DNA of 64,000 nt from assembly GCA_002685255.1 (NCBI GenBank), contig NYWU01000010.1, forward strand, positions 1-64,000. Direction: 5' to 3'. The DNA is from Idiomarinaceae bacterium (GTDB taxonomy: Bacteria; Pseudomonadota; Gammaproteobacteria; Enterobacterales; Alteromonadaceae). Within the stretch, counting starts at the first letter, position 1; each line of letters begins with the position of its first letter. Below, piece by piece: positions 16,393 through 24,931 of this stretch. The notes beneath the pieces were generated by a model. It was given only the letters and a program-made list of their open reading frames with translations. It had not been told where the DNA came from and ran no database searches. The translations under genes and the position numbers were made by a program.

Positions 16393-19227
16393 ATGAAATT
16401 CGCTAAGCAGAGCGGGTTTTTGTTGAGCATTTTGACTGTGTTGCTGTGGCTAGGAAGCGCCACGGCAAATGATATCGTTACCGTCTCCGCGCAAACTGAT
16501 CGTTTGACGCTATCACAACATATGACATTCCGAGTATTGCCTGCAAATACGTCATTGCAGCAGTTGGATATCAATCGGGCCCGTTACTGGCAGTCATTCA
16601 ACGCTTTGAAAAAGAGCGCTCAGGCTAACTTGGATACCACGGTTTGGGGACTGGCGACGCTTTACAATCGCAGTGCCATAAACCAATCCTTTGTGATTGA
16701 TCTGGGTGGTTCCTACATCAAATATGCACAAGTATTTGTCATCGATCGCGATAATGAGGTAATTGACTCCGCCGATGTGCGTTTTAATGATGGCTTGATT
16801 CAACGCCCTTACCTTGCGCAGCAGATGATGTTACCTATTGAGGTACCAGCACGTTCCACTGTGCGTTTATTGGTATCGGTCGAAACACCACCGGAATACG
16901 TAAATCCGATAAAGCTTTGGAATCCCGGCTCACTGCAGTTGCACCTACAGCAGAAACAAACAGCACTTGGTATTAATGTCGGCTTAATGGTGCTGATTGC
17001 TGTTGCGGCATTCAGTATGACACGAGGCAATCGGCGTCGATTGCAACTGAGCATTGCCTTTGTGTGTGTCAGCTTAATTTTAGTCGTTCTATTACACAGT
17101 GGCCTATGGATTACTTACTTTTCGCCGCTAAAACCCAGTATTGCCCAATTATTAATGCCCTATTCACAGCAATGGCTTTTGGTCATGATGAGTTGGGCCA
17201 GTGTGGAATTGTTTAGTCGATCCGCCCGGCAATCCAATATCGTTCGCTTTTTGATGTTACTCACGGTCGTATCGCTGTTGAGTGCTATCGCTCAGCCTTG
17301 GTGGTCCGCCTTGCGAAGTCCTTGGTGGCTTGCTGTTCAAAGTGCGCTGCTAGCGATTACCGATATTCTAGCCGTCTTTTTTGTGACATCGAGTAGAGCA
17401 AGGAACCGAGCGTTTTGGGAGGCATCGCTGCTTACCACGCTAACGCTACTCGCATTACAAATTATTTGGCCGACAATGGCTGCCACTTGGATTGGGCAAA
17501 ACACCATTGTGGTTTACTGTGCCATGACCGCCGTATTGCTCGCGCTTTTAATTGCCAACTTCGAACGTATTTCTGAGCAGTTGGGACATAAAGTACATCG
17601 ATTGAAGTCGGCGAACCGTTCAATACGCCGGCGTATGCGACTTTTTCAACAGCGCAGCTCTGAAGGATGGTTTGAGCTCGACCGCAAAATGCAGTGGCTT
17701 CGCACTAACAAACCCTTTTTATCAATGCTTGCTTGCACTAATAAGCAGATGCTTGCCCAGCAATGGCCTACGGCCGAAGATTTATTCGGCGATGCCGCGT
17801 TAAGCTGGCGTGAGCCTGGACGTTCAGAACCGTGGCAACAGCTAATTAATATTACTTTGATGAGTGGTCAGCGGCGTTGGTTTTCTGTCGCTATCTATCC
17901 CGATGGCTTGGGTCATGCGATGGATGTATCTAAGCAAGTGGATGCAGAGATGCAACTGAATTACTTGGCTAAGCATGATTCGTTAACAGGGCTACTCAAC
18001 TTTGATGAGTTTAAGCGACTTTTTCAAACACAGCTCGATAAACAGAAGCCATGCACGGTGATGTTAATCGATATCAAAGGCTTTGATGTATTATGCGATC
18101 AGGTGGGTGGGCATCATCGTGATCAGGCATTGCTACAACTGATCCTGCAGATGAAGCAAAAGGCACCGCAAAATGTTCGGCTGGCGCGTTATCCGATGAA
18201 TGGTGTCGCTATACTAGGTCCAGAAGATGAGCAGTCTGTGTTTGCGCTGTGCTATCAGTTGGTTCAAATTGTCCGCGAATTTAGATACAGCACTGAGGGA
18301 CGGGTCTTTCAATTCACTGCGAATGCAGGCATGGCCGTTGCTCGGGATGCACAATTACGGATTGCAGAGCGTTTGATTAGGCAAGCCGAGGATGCGGAGA
18401 AAATAGCTCAACAACTTGGTGACTTTAAAGTATATAGTGCGACCGCTGACGACCATCGACGGTTACAAACAAGAGAAGAGCGGCGTTGGGAAGATCGGTT
18501 GCGCAACGCGCTGGTGAATCAAGACTGGCAAGTATTTCGCCAACCCATTCTTAGTGCATCAATAGAACATGATAAACATTGCTATGAAATTTTGCTGCGT
18601 TTGCCTAATGATGACAGCTTAGAGCCAGACGAAGCTATTGCACCTCAACAGTTCTTACAAGCTGCTGTGCAGGCAGGTATTATGGGTAAAGCGGATCGTT
18701 GGCTGTTTCGAGAATTAATCGAACGGTTTGAGGAGCAACCGTTTGAAGCTACGCGGACTTGGCGATGTCATGTGAATTTGTCGCAACAAAGTTTGGAAGA
18801 TAATGACTTTATAAACTTTATCGAGTCGATGGTAGCGCATTCAAACATTCAGCCAAAACAATTGATGTTTGAAGTCGCAGAGCCCATCGCTAACGAGCGC
18901 TTTGAACAGACCTACAGACTCTTTAAACAATTGCATCAACTAGGCTTTGGCACCGCCATCGATCAGTTTGGTACCGGATTTAATAGCTTTCGACTACTTA
19001 AATCGTTACCACTTACTCAAATCAAAATTAACCGCTTTTGGGTACAGAATATGCTGCTCGATCCAACCGATGCGGAACTTGTCGATAGCTGTATCCGTTT
19101 AGCCAAAATTAACCAAGTTGAAGTGACCGCTGTCGGTGTTGAAAACGATGAAACGCGCGCGTTACTGAGTCAAGCAAAGGTCGATTACATACAAGGTTTT
19201 GCGTGCGGTAAACCAACCCGCTGGTAG
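16393..19227 (+). CDS. 7TM GGDEF-EAL protein with both active sites degenerate
   Basis: Membrane protein of 944 residues. A signal-like helix (1-25) leads to a periplasmic 7TMR-DISM-type sensor domain (about 30-190), then roughly seven membrane helices (190-393), a linker that may be PAS-like (415-520), GGDEF (525-685) and EAL (705-940). The GGDEF loop reads PMNGV at 601-605, so cyclase activity is unlikely. In EAL, motif one is EIL (732-734), the second aspartate of DDFGTG is Q858, and the usual AEGVE is AVGVE (V914); N795, E827, E830, K878 and Q934 remain. It may be a c-di-GMP-insensitive effector like CsrD, or bind ligands without turnover. It starts 4 bp after the recQ-linked gene. Confidence 0.88.
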   Translation: MKFAKQSGFLLSILTVLLWLGSATANDIVTVSAQTDRLTLSQHMTFRVLPANTSLQQLDINRARYWQSFNALKKSAQANLDTTVWGLATLYNRSAINQSFVIDLGGSYIKYAQVFVIDRDNEVIDSADVRFNDGLIQRPYLAQQMMLPIEVPARSTVRLLVSVETPPEYVNPIKLWNPGSLQLHLQQKQTALGINVGLMVLIAVAAFSMTRGNRRRLQLSIAFVCVSLILVVLLHSGLWITYFSPLKPSIAQLLMPYSQQWLLVMMSWASVELFSRSARQSNIVRFLMLLTVVSLLSAIAQPWWSALRSPWWLAVQSALLAITDILAVFFVTSSRARNRAFWEASLLTTLTLLALQIIWPTMAATWIGQNTIVVYCAMTAVLLALLIANFERISEQLGHKVHRLKSANRSIRRRMRLFQQRSSEGWFELDRKMQWLRTNKPFLSMLACTNKQMLAQQWPTAEDLFGDAALSWREPGRSEPWQQLINITLMSGQRRWFSVAIYPDGLGHAMDVSKQVDAEMQLNYLAKHDSLTGLLNFDEFKRLFQTQLDKQKPCTVMLIDIKGFDVLCDQVGGHHRDQALLQLILQMKQKAPQNVRLARYPMNGVAILGPEDEQSVFALCYQLVQIVREFRYSTEGRVFQFTANAGMAVARDAQLRIAERLIRQAEDAEKIAQQLGDFKVYSATADDHRRLQTREERRWEDRLRNALVNQDWQVFRQPILSASIEHDKHCYEILLRLPNDDSLEPDEAIAPQQFLQAAVQAGIMGKADRWLFRELIERFEEQPFEATRTWRCHVNLSQQSLEDNDFINFIESMVAHSNIQPKQLMFEVAEPIANERFEQTYRLFKQLHQLGFGTAIDQFGTGFNSFRLLKSLPLTQIKINRFWVQNMLLDPTDAELVDSCIRLAKINQVEVTAVGVENDETRALLSQAKVDYIQGFACGKPTRW

Positions 19228-19233
19228 GCACTT

Positions 19234-19260
19234 AAAGAAAAAGGGCAGCGTCTGCTGCCC
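19234..19260 (-). terminator. Rho-independent terminator of hsp20
   Basis: GGGCAGC (19243-19249) pairs with GCTGCCC (19254-19260) around GTCT. Read on the minus strand the stem is followed by TTTTTCTTT (19242-19234). It therefore ends hsp20. On the plus strand no T run follows, so it is at best a weak stop for the GGDEF-EAL gene. Confidence 0.85.
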
Positions 19261-19303
19261 TCTGCTCAACTAATGTTATTTTGCCCAGGGAAAACAAAAT
19301 AGA

Positions 19304-19768
19304 TTAGCTTTCGCTTTTAACTCGATTCTCGAGTAGCTCTTTTGGCGAACTACCAATATCGATACGTTTGGGTTTCATCGCCTCGGGAATTCGTTTAACC
19401 AAGCCAATGGTTAACAGCCCATTTTTAAGTGCTGCACCCGTTACTTCTACATGCTCGGCAAGACTGAATTTTCGCTCAAACGCTCGATTGGCGATGCCGC
19501 GATGCAGAAACTCGCGCTGTTCGCTTTCTTCTGCTTTCTTGCCGGTAACACGCAATACACCATTTTCGACTTCGATTTCTAAATCGTCGTCTTCAAAACC
19601 GGCGACTGCGATAGTAATCGCATATTGGTTATCGGCCACACGCTCAATATTGTATGGAGGATAGCCGCTCGCACTGGTGTCAGAACGAAGTGCTGCATCG
19701 AGTAGTGATGCCATACGATCAAAACCTACGCTGCTGCGATACAGAGGACTTAAATCTATAGTAGCCAT
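19304..19768 (-). CDS. Small heat shock protein Hsp20 (IbpA-like)
   Basis: Alpha-crystallin family holdase that binds unfolding proteins and hands them to DnaK/ClpB. The alpha-crystallin domain covers about residues 35-130: PPYNIERV starts it and the FERKFSLAEHVEV segment and NGLLTIGL, with the IxI/V-type tail region, end it. I chose the ATG at 19768 because AAGGAG is 8 bases upstream; that gives 154 residues, and an ATG two codons earlier is too close to it. It has its own heat-shock promoter, a structured leader and a terminator, so it is a single-gene unit. Confidence 0.9.
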   Translation of the reverse strand: MATIDLSPLYRSSVGFDRMASLLDAALRSDTSASGYPPYNIERVADNQYAITIAVAGFEDDDLEIEVENGVLRVTGKKAEESEQREFLHRGIANRAFERKFSLAEHVEVTGAALKNGLLTIGLVKRIPEAMKPKRIDIGSSPKELLENRVKSES

Positions 19769-19868
19769 AGTCATTCTCCTTAGAAGCAATAACTTTTAAA
19801 TTTTCAATTAAAAAGGCACAAACCGTTGTCGCCTTTGCTGAGGGTGACTCTCTTCGAGACCTCACCCT
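19769..19868 (-). promoter_or_regulatory. ROSE-like RNA thermometer candidate in the hsp20 leader
   Basis: The roughly 100-nt leader folds by eye into three hairpins on the minus strand. Hairpin I spans 19842-19867 (GGGTGA with TCACCC, inner TCTC with GAGA). Hairpin II spans 19812-19836 (10 bp with one bulged G) and runs into five Us. Hairpin III spans 19771-19792 and pairs UUAUUGCUUC with GGAGAAUGA, one G-A mismatch, so it hides the AAGGAG ribosome site. The UUGCU preceding the ribosome site is the signature of ROSE thermometers, which control many small heat shock genes. No structure program was run. Confidence 0.6.
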
Positions 19869-19878
19869 TAACTACTAA

Positions 19879-19905
19879 ATAGGGCCCGATCATATCGAGT
19901 TCAAG
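19879..19905 (-). promoter_or_regulatory. Sigma-32 (RpoH) heat-shock promoter
   Basis: On the minus strand CTTGAA (19905-19900) is a perfect sigma-32 -35, followed after 15 bp by CCCTAT (19884-19879) with TT next, one base off CCCCAT. It points at hsp20, placing the start of transcription near 19872, just before hairpin I of the leader. Confidence 0.8.
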
Positions 19906-19979
19906 TGTTGCAAGAAAAAAATTGCATCTTTGTAATCAACCCTTTTAAATGAAACTAAGATGAACTAACGAGTACAGCT

Positions 19980-20981
19980 GTGGACGAGAAGCTTTGGCGA
20001 TGGATTGAACTGAACGAATACGAAACGCCCAGTGTGCCGACAACGATGTTGGCAAAACGATGGTGGCATAAGACGCTGCAGACGCTCAGACCGACCCGCG
20101 TCGAAGTATCCACTGCAAACTCGGCAGAGGAGGAACCGAAGGACGGCGAATTTAAGTTTGATGAGCAACCTTTATTGGATTCGCTAAACACGCTATTGGA
20201 CCAGCAAAATCAAGGTGATCCACGTGTTACGTGGCTAGTACTCGCACCGGCATCTCCAGTTTGGAGTGTGATAAGAAAATGGGCTAGTCAAAACGGCTGG
20301 CAACGCGTGCCAATGCCTCAGCGCGACTCATTACTGACCTCGCATTCATTTGAAGAACTCAATCTGCCGTCTGAGCCTTGGGTGATAGACGATTTGTCGT
20401 GCGGTTTCGTCAGGCATCCTCTCGGTATGCGTTGGCTGCAAGCCTTCTTGAGAAAAACGCTGCATACGCCGACTTCGCCGGGGCTTGTCATCTGTGGTAG
20501 CTGGTTATACTACTACTTAGAAAAGACTCACGGTGGACTTAATCGCCAGGCGTTAACGTTACGACCTTTCGATACCGCATCTATGGTGAGTAGTCGTCTT
20601 GCTGTGAGTCAAGCGCATGCTAGGCGTTTGCTTGCGGTCAGTGAGGGTCATCCGGGCATTGCGGCGGCTTATCGTAACGCCTTTGCTGTTTCGGCGGAGC
20701 AAACTGAAATTGTACTTGAAATGCCTCGGGTGCCAGCCGCTCATGGGGAAACATCAACGTTTGTCATTTATGCACTGCTCTTACACGGTGGGCTTAGCAC
20801 GTTTTTGTTAGGAGAAGTGCTCAACAGTATTGCGCCCAACCTTATTGAGCACAGTTTAAACTTATTGCGTAGTCACGGAATTGTGAGGTATCAGGATGAG
20901 CAGTGGTCGGTCACTGAACTGGGTTATCCAGCCGCTAAGCAGTTTTTAGCACAACGCGATTTTAATTGGACATCGTGTTAG
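19980..20981 (+). CDS. Unrecognised ATPase-like protein without a P-loop
   Basis: A 333-residue soluble protein I cannot assign. It starts with GTG; no strong ribosome site is seen. The middle looks like a RecA/AAA-type core: a first strand WLVLAPASPVW where a P-loop would be (no GKS/T), an aspartate pair in WVIDDLSCG like a Walker B, a strand GLVICGSW like sensor 1, and LAVSEGHPGIAAAY similar to the helix after it in STAND ATPases. The C-terminus (about 280-330) resembles a winged helix. Eight bases beyond its 3' end region the MscS gene begins (12-bp gap), so they share a transcript. A weak promoter TTGCAT/TTAAAT (19922-19927, 19945-19950) may serve both. Confidence 0.65.
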   Translation: MDEKLWRWIELNEYETPSVPTTMLAKRWWHKTLQTLRPTRVEVSTANSAEEEPKDGEFKFDEQPLLDSLNTLLDQQNQGDPRVTWLVLAPASPVWSVIRKWASQNGWQRVPMPQRDSLLTSHSFEELNLPSEPWVIDDLSCGFVRHPLGMRWLQAFLRKTLHTPTSPGLVICGSWLYYYLEKTHGGLNRQALTLRPFDTASMVSSRLAVSQAHARRLLAVSEGHPGIAAAYRNAFAVSAEQTEIVLEMPRVPAAHGETSTFVIYALLLHGGLSTFLLGEVLNSIAPNLIEHSLNLLRSHGIVRYQDEQWSVTELGYPAAKQFLAQRDFNWTSC

Positions 20982-20993
20982 GGGTAGGATTTT

Positions 20994-21797
20994 ATGGACA
21001 CAGGAAAAATTTCCGACTTGTTTAAGACGGTTGATTCAAACGCAGCGCTGCGCGTTGTTACGATCATCCTAATCGCGTGGCTTATTGTCTTTTTAAGTCA
21101 GCGATTACTGCCTCGTTTAGCCAACTTACTTCATAGTAAACAGCGCCTGTACACGCTGGCGCTGATTCCTTTGATTCGCTTAGTTGTCGTGATCGTTGCG
21201 TTAGTTATGCTTGTGCCCATTTTTATAGAGCCGACGCTAAAAAATATGGTCGCTGCCTTGGGTGCGCTTGGTTTAGCTATTGGCTTTGCGATTAAAGATT
21301 ATGTGTCGAGTTTGATAGCGGGAGTCGTCGCGATTCATGAAATGCCTTATCGCCCTGGCGATTGGGTTACCATTGACGGCGTCTATGGCGAGGTTACTCA
21401 CATAGGGCTGCGTACCGTCGAGTTGGTCACGCCCGATGATACGGTCGTTGCGATGCCACACGAGAAAATTTGGCAACATGCGGTGCTTAATGCCAATAAC
21501 GGTGGACCGTCGTTGATGTGTGTTGCAGAGTTCTTTTTGACCCCGGAATCTAACGGGGTGATGGTAAAGGAGGCATTGGAGCAAATAGCGTTAACGAGCC
21601 CTTATCTACAAATTCACAAACCTGTCGTGGTCACTGTAAACGATGAGCCTTGGGGCACCCGATACCGGCTGAAAGCATACCCTGTCGATCCGCGGCAGCA
21701 ATTTAAATTTATCACTGACTTAAGTCTGCGTGGCAAACAGCGTTTAATCGATCTGGACATACAGTTTGCCAAAGTTGAAACCGCTAAAGTGAATTAA
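20994..21797 (+). CDS. MscS family mechanosensitive channel
   Basis: Small-conductance mechanosensitive channel of 267 residues. Three membrane helices (about 18-35, 55-80 and the pore helix 85-107) precede the beta domain. The pore helix ends ALGLAIGFAIKDYVSS, the glycine/alanine-rich MscS TM3 signature, then GDWVTIDGVYGEV for the beta sheet. It opens under membrane tension to release solutes at hypo-osmotic shock. It follows an unrecognised ATPase-like gene by 12 bp, an unusual partner. RBS GGGGTAGGA sits at 20981-20989. Confidence 0.9.
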   Translation: MDTGKISDLFKTVDSNAALRVVTIILIAWLIVFLSQRLLPRLANLLHSKQRLYTLALIPLIRLVVVIVALVMLVPIFIEPTLKNMVAALGALGLAIGFAIKDYVSSLIAGVVAIHEMPYRPGDWVTIDGVYGEVTHIGLRTVELVTPDDTVVAMPHEKIWQHAVLNANNGGPSLMCVAEFFLTPESNGVMVKEALEQIALTSPYLQIHKPVVVTVNDEPWGTRYRLKAYPVDPRQQFKFITDLSLRGKQRLIDLDIQFAKVETAKVN

Positions 21798-21896
21798 TTC
21801 GTTAGAGCTTTAATCCGTTTTTGAGTGAATACTGTAAAACTAAAGACTCAATTAGTCAGCAGGGCGCGCATCGATAGAGCTGCGGAACCATCATTT

Positions 21897-23126
21897 ATGA
21901 ACTCAAACTACGAGCATGTATTAATACTTGAAGACGATGCAGTCACCGCCGCGCACCTCTCTAGTACCTTGAGCAAGCATGGCATTACAACCGTTACGCG
22001 ATTCGAAAGTGGTTTCGATGTGTTGCACGAAGTTGAACACAACAAACACCCTGACTTGATTCTTTGTGACTTACGCTTATCGGATATGGATGGCCTCCAG
22101 TTTGTGCGCTTTTTAACAGAAACGCATTATGAGGGCGACATAGGATTTATCAGTGGTAATGATAGCCGTGTGCTAGACGTGGTGCAGCAGCTCGCACGCT
22201 CCTTAGGCTATTCGGTATTAGGTGGAATAACCAAGCCAGTTACCCCGAATCAGGTTGTACGTTTGCTGATGGCGCGCCCCATTAACGAGCCAGAACAACA
22301 ACCTCACTCCATTTATTCACTCACGGCTAATCAGATTATTAAAGGTGTTAGAACCGGCGCACTGCTACCCTATTATCAGCCGAAGGTTGATATTATCGAC
22401 AACCGTGTGATTGGTTTTGAATCACTTGCGCGCTGGCGTGATAGAAAGACAGATCAAATTTTGTCGCCGGCTACGTTTATACCTGTTGCTGAGCGCTTTG
22501 GTATTATCAGTGAGTTGAGCTTAACGTTTTTAAAAGCGGTATTGAGTGATTTCAAACACTTCGATGCTTTCGATGAACAGGTAACCGTTGCAGTTAACTT
22601 TAGTATCGATAGTCTCAGTGATCGTCATTTGCCGGATATGTTGCTCGATCTTTTGCGTGAGTATAATGTATCCCCTTCTCGCATCGTAATTGAGGTGACA
22701 GAATCTCGGCTCGCTAACGAACGCATCAATGTTTTAGAAGTATTAGCGCGGTTACACTTAGCCGGCTTCAGGCTCTCAATCGATGATTTTGGTACAGGTT
22801 ATTCATCTCTTTATCGTCTTAAGCATACGCCGTTTGAGGAGTTGAAGTTAGACCGTTCGTTTGTACAAGACGCTGTTAGAGACAACTCAGCTAAAGCGGT
22901 GATTCGCTCCTCGATGCAATTGGCCAAGGAACTAAATATGCAGGTCGTTGCCGAGGGGGTCGAAACGGAAGCTGAGCAACAGTTAGTGAATGAAATGGGT
23001 TGCGGTGTCATGCAAGGCTTCCGCTTTGCTAAACCACAACCCATTGAACGGGCTTTTAATGTTGAGTGGCCTCTTCATCAAGTGTCTCAGGTAGAAAGCC
23101 ACCTGACTGGTGACGCCAGAGTTTAG
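21897..23126 (+). CDS. REC-EAL response regulator, probable c-di-GMP phosphodiesterase
   Basis: Receiver domain (residues 5-125, phosphoacceptor D58 in LILCDLRLS) joined to an EAL domain (150-395), like RocR or VieA. The EAL residues are intact: E175-S-L, N in VNFSID, EVTES, DDFGTGYSS, K in ELKLD, AEGVE and MQGF. It should hydrolyse c-di-GMP to pGpG on phosphorylation. I preferred ATG 21897, right before the receiver fold, giving 409 residues; an in-frame GTG at 21825 would add 24. No cognate kinase is beside it. Its 3' end overlaps the convergent ABC exporter by 71 bp. Confidence 0.87.
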   Translation: MNSNYEHVLILEDDAVTAAHLSSTLSKHGITTVTRFESGFDVLHEVEHNKHPDLILCDLRLSDMDGLQFVRFLTETHYEGDIGFISGNDSRVLDVVQQLARSLGYSVLGGITKPVTPNQVVRLLMARPINEPEQQPHSIYSLTANQIIKGVRTGALLPYYQPKVDIIDNRVIGFESLARWRDRKTDQILSPATFIPVAERFGIISELSLTFLKAVLSDFKHFDAFDEQVTVAVNFSIDSLSDRHLPDMLLDLLREYNVSPSRIVIEVTESRLANERINVLEVLARLHLAGFRLSIDDFGTGYSSLYRLKHTPFEELKLDRSFVQDAVRDNSAKAVIRSSMQLAKELNMQVVAEGVETEAEQQLVNEMGCGVMQGFRFAKPQPIERAFNVEWPLHQVSQVESHLTGDARV

Positions 23127-24912
23127 CGTAGAGGCCATCTTGCTCAAGTAGCTGCTCGTGACTACCTTGCTCAATAATCTGACCTTTATCCATTACGATC
23201 AGTTTATCCATCGCAGCGATAGTGGATAAACGATGCGCGATAGCAATGACGGTCTTACCTTGCATCAGTTGATACAAGTTATCTTGAATAGCGTTTTCGA
23301 CCTCAGAATCGAGCGCTGATGTTGCTTCATCTAAAATGAGTAACGGTGCGTCTTTAAGCATTACCCGTGCTATGGCAATACGCTGACGCTGTCCACCCGA
23401 GAGTTTAACGCCGCGTTCACCAACATGAGCATCGAGTCCCCGTCGTCCTTTTGAGTCCTCGAGTTGGTCGATAAACTCATTGCAATGCGCGCGTTTTACC
23501 GCGAGTAACAGCTCTTCTTCGGTGGCGTCGGGGCGGCCATAGAGGATATTGTCGCGCACGGAGCGATGCAGTAGAGATGTATCTTGCGTGACCATGCCAA
23601 TATTAGCGCGCAGCGTGTCTTGCTGCACTTGGCTAATATTTTGACCATCAATCGTAATGGCACCTTTTTCTACATCGTAAAAACGCAGTAATAAGTTAAC
23701 CAACGTCGATTTGCCCGCCCCCGAGCGACCGACAACGCCAATTTTTTCACCCGGTTTAATGTCTAGATTGAAATCTTCCATTACACCGGAGCCTTTTCCA
23801 TAGTGAAAGCTGACATGGTTAAACCGAATGTTACCGTGCGGTACGTTTAACGGTTTGGCATCGGGTTTATCAACAATACGCTGGGGAACGGCGAGTGAGC
23901 CAATACCATCTTGTACGGTGCCGATGCTCTCGAACAGCGTTGATAGTTGCCACATGACCATTTGTGACATACCGAACAAGCGCAGTACCAAACCAATGAC
24001 AACCGCCACGGCACCCAAGGTGACCCAGTCGCCTCTCCACAGGACGATGGCGGTCGCAGCAGAGCCGAATAATAGTCCACAGTTGATAAAATATAGAAAG
24101 CCGTAGAGTTGCGTGACGAGGCGCATTTGCGCATGGACGGTGGTTAAAAACTCGCTCATCCCCTCTTTAGCAAACCGTGCTTCACGTTGTGCATGGGAGA
24201 ACAGTTTGACGGTTTGGATATTGGTGTAGGAATCGACAATACGTCCCGTCATCACCGAGCGTGCATCTGCTTGTAAAGCGGAAACCTGTCCCAGTTTTGG
24301 AACATAATAGCGCAACAAGATCCCATAAAGTACGAGCCAAATTGCGAGTGGTAACATGAGACGCCAATCGGCGGAACCAATAATAAAGAACATGCCAATA
24401 AAATAGACCACCACGTAGTTAATGATCTCAATAAACGACATGATACATTGTCTGACAGCTAACGAGGTTTGCATCAGCTTGGTTGCGACGCGGCCAGCAA
24501 ACTCATCCTGATAATAGCTCATCGACTGCTTCATTAAGTAACGATGTCCCTGCCAACGAATGCGCATAGGAAAGTTGCCGAGCAGTGTTTGGTGAGTCAG
24601 CATGGAGTGCATCCAAACCAACAAGGGTAGTCCGACAAGTACGAGTGCGCTCATCCACACTAAAGGTATGAACTGATCTTGAAAAATCGTTTCGCGATCT
24701 TGCTGTGACAGCCAATCGACAATTTGCCCTAAAAAGCCGAAAAGCCAAACTTCTGCGATGGCTATTCCAGCCATAAAGATCGCAGTCATCAGCAAATAGG
24801 GCGTTGAACCTTTAGTAAAGTGCCAGCAAAACGCAAAGAAGCCTTTCGGGGGCTGCGTTGGCTCTTCCTCGGGAAACGGGTTGATACGATTTTCAAACCA
24901 TTTAAACAACAT
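23056..24912 (-). CDS. ABC exporter with fused ATPase
   Basis: Half-size type IV ABC exporter of 618 residues. About six membrane helices (35-330) are followed by a nucleotide-binding domain with Walker A GRSGAGKST, Q-loop, signature LSGGQRQRIAIAR, Walker B LLILDEATSAL and the H-loop AHRLST. It should act as a homodimer in the inner membrane; lipid or drug substrates are possible, and the sequence alone does not tell. Start MLFKWFENRINPF. Its 3' end overlaps the REC-EAL gene by 71 bp. The next minus-strand gene upstream is the ion-channel gene, 19 bp away, so they may be one transcript. Confidence 0.9.
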   Translation of the reverse strand: MLFKWFENRINPFPEEEPTQPPKGFFAFCWHFTKGSTPYLLMTAIFMAGIAIAEVWLFGFLGQIVDWLSQQDRETIFQDQFIPLVWMSALVLVGLPLLVWMHSMLTHQTLLGNFPMRIRWQGHRYLMKQSMSYYQDEFAGRVATKLMQTSLAVRQCIMSFIEIINYVVVYFIGMFFIIGSADWRLMLPLAIWLVLYGILLRYYVPKLGQVSALQADARSVMTGRIVDSYTNIQTVKLFSHAQREARFAKEGMSEFLTTVHAQMRLVTQLYGFLYFINCGLLFGSAATAIVLWRGDWVTLGAVAVVIGLVLRLFGMSQMVMWQLSTLFESIGTVQDGIGSLAVPQRIVDKPDAKPLNVPHGNIRFNHVSFHYGKGSGVMEDFNLDIKPGEKIGVVGRSGAGKSTLVNLLLRFYDVEKGAITIDGQNISQVQQDTLRANIGMVTQDTSLLHRSVRDNILYGRPDATEEELLLAVKRAHCNEFIDQLEDSKGRRGLDAHVGERGVKLSGGQRQRIAIARVMLKDAPLLILDEATSALDSEVENAIQDNLYQLMQGKTVIAIAHRLSTIAAMDKLIVMDKGQIIEQGSHEQLLEQDGLYAKLWRHQSGGFLPETLDEEATQH

Positions 24913-24931
24913 CGATTGAACTCCAGAAAAA

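Noticed and set aside
19243-19260. Terminator for the plus-strand GGDEF-EAL gene
   Set aside because: The T run exists only on the minus strand, so it is assigned to hsp20.
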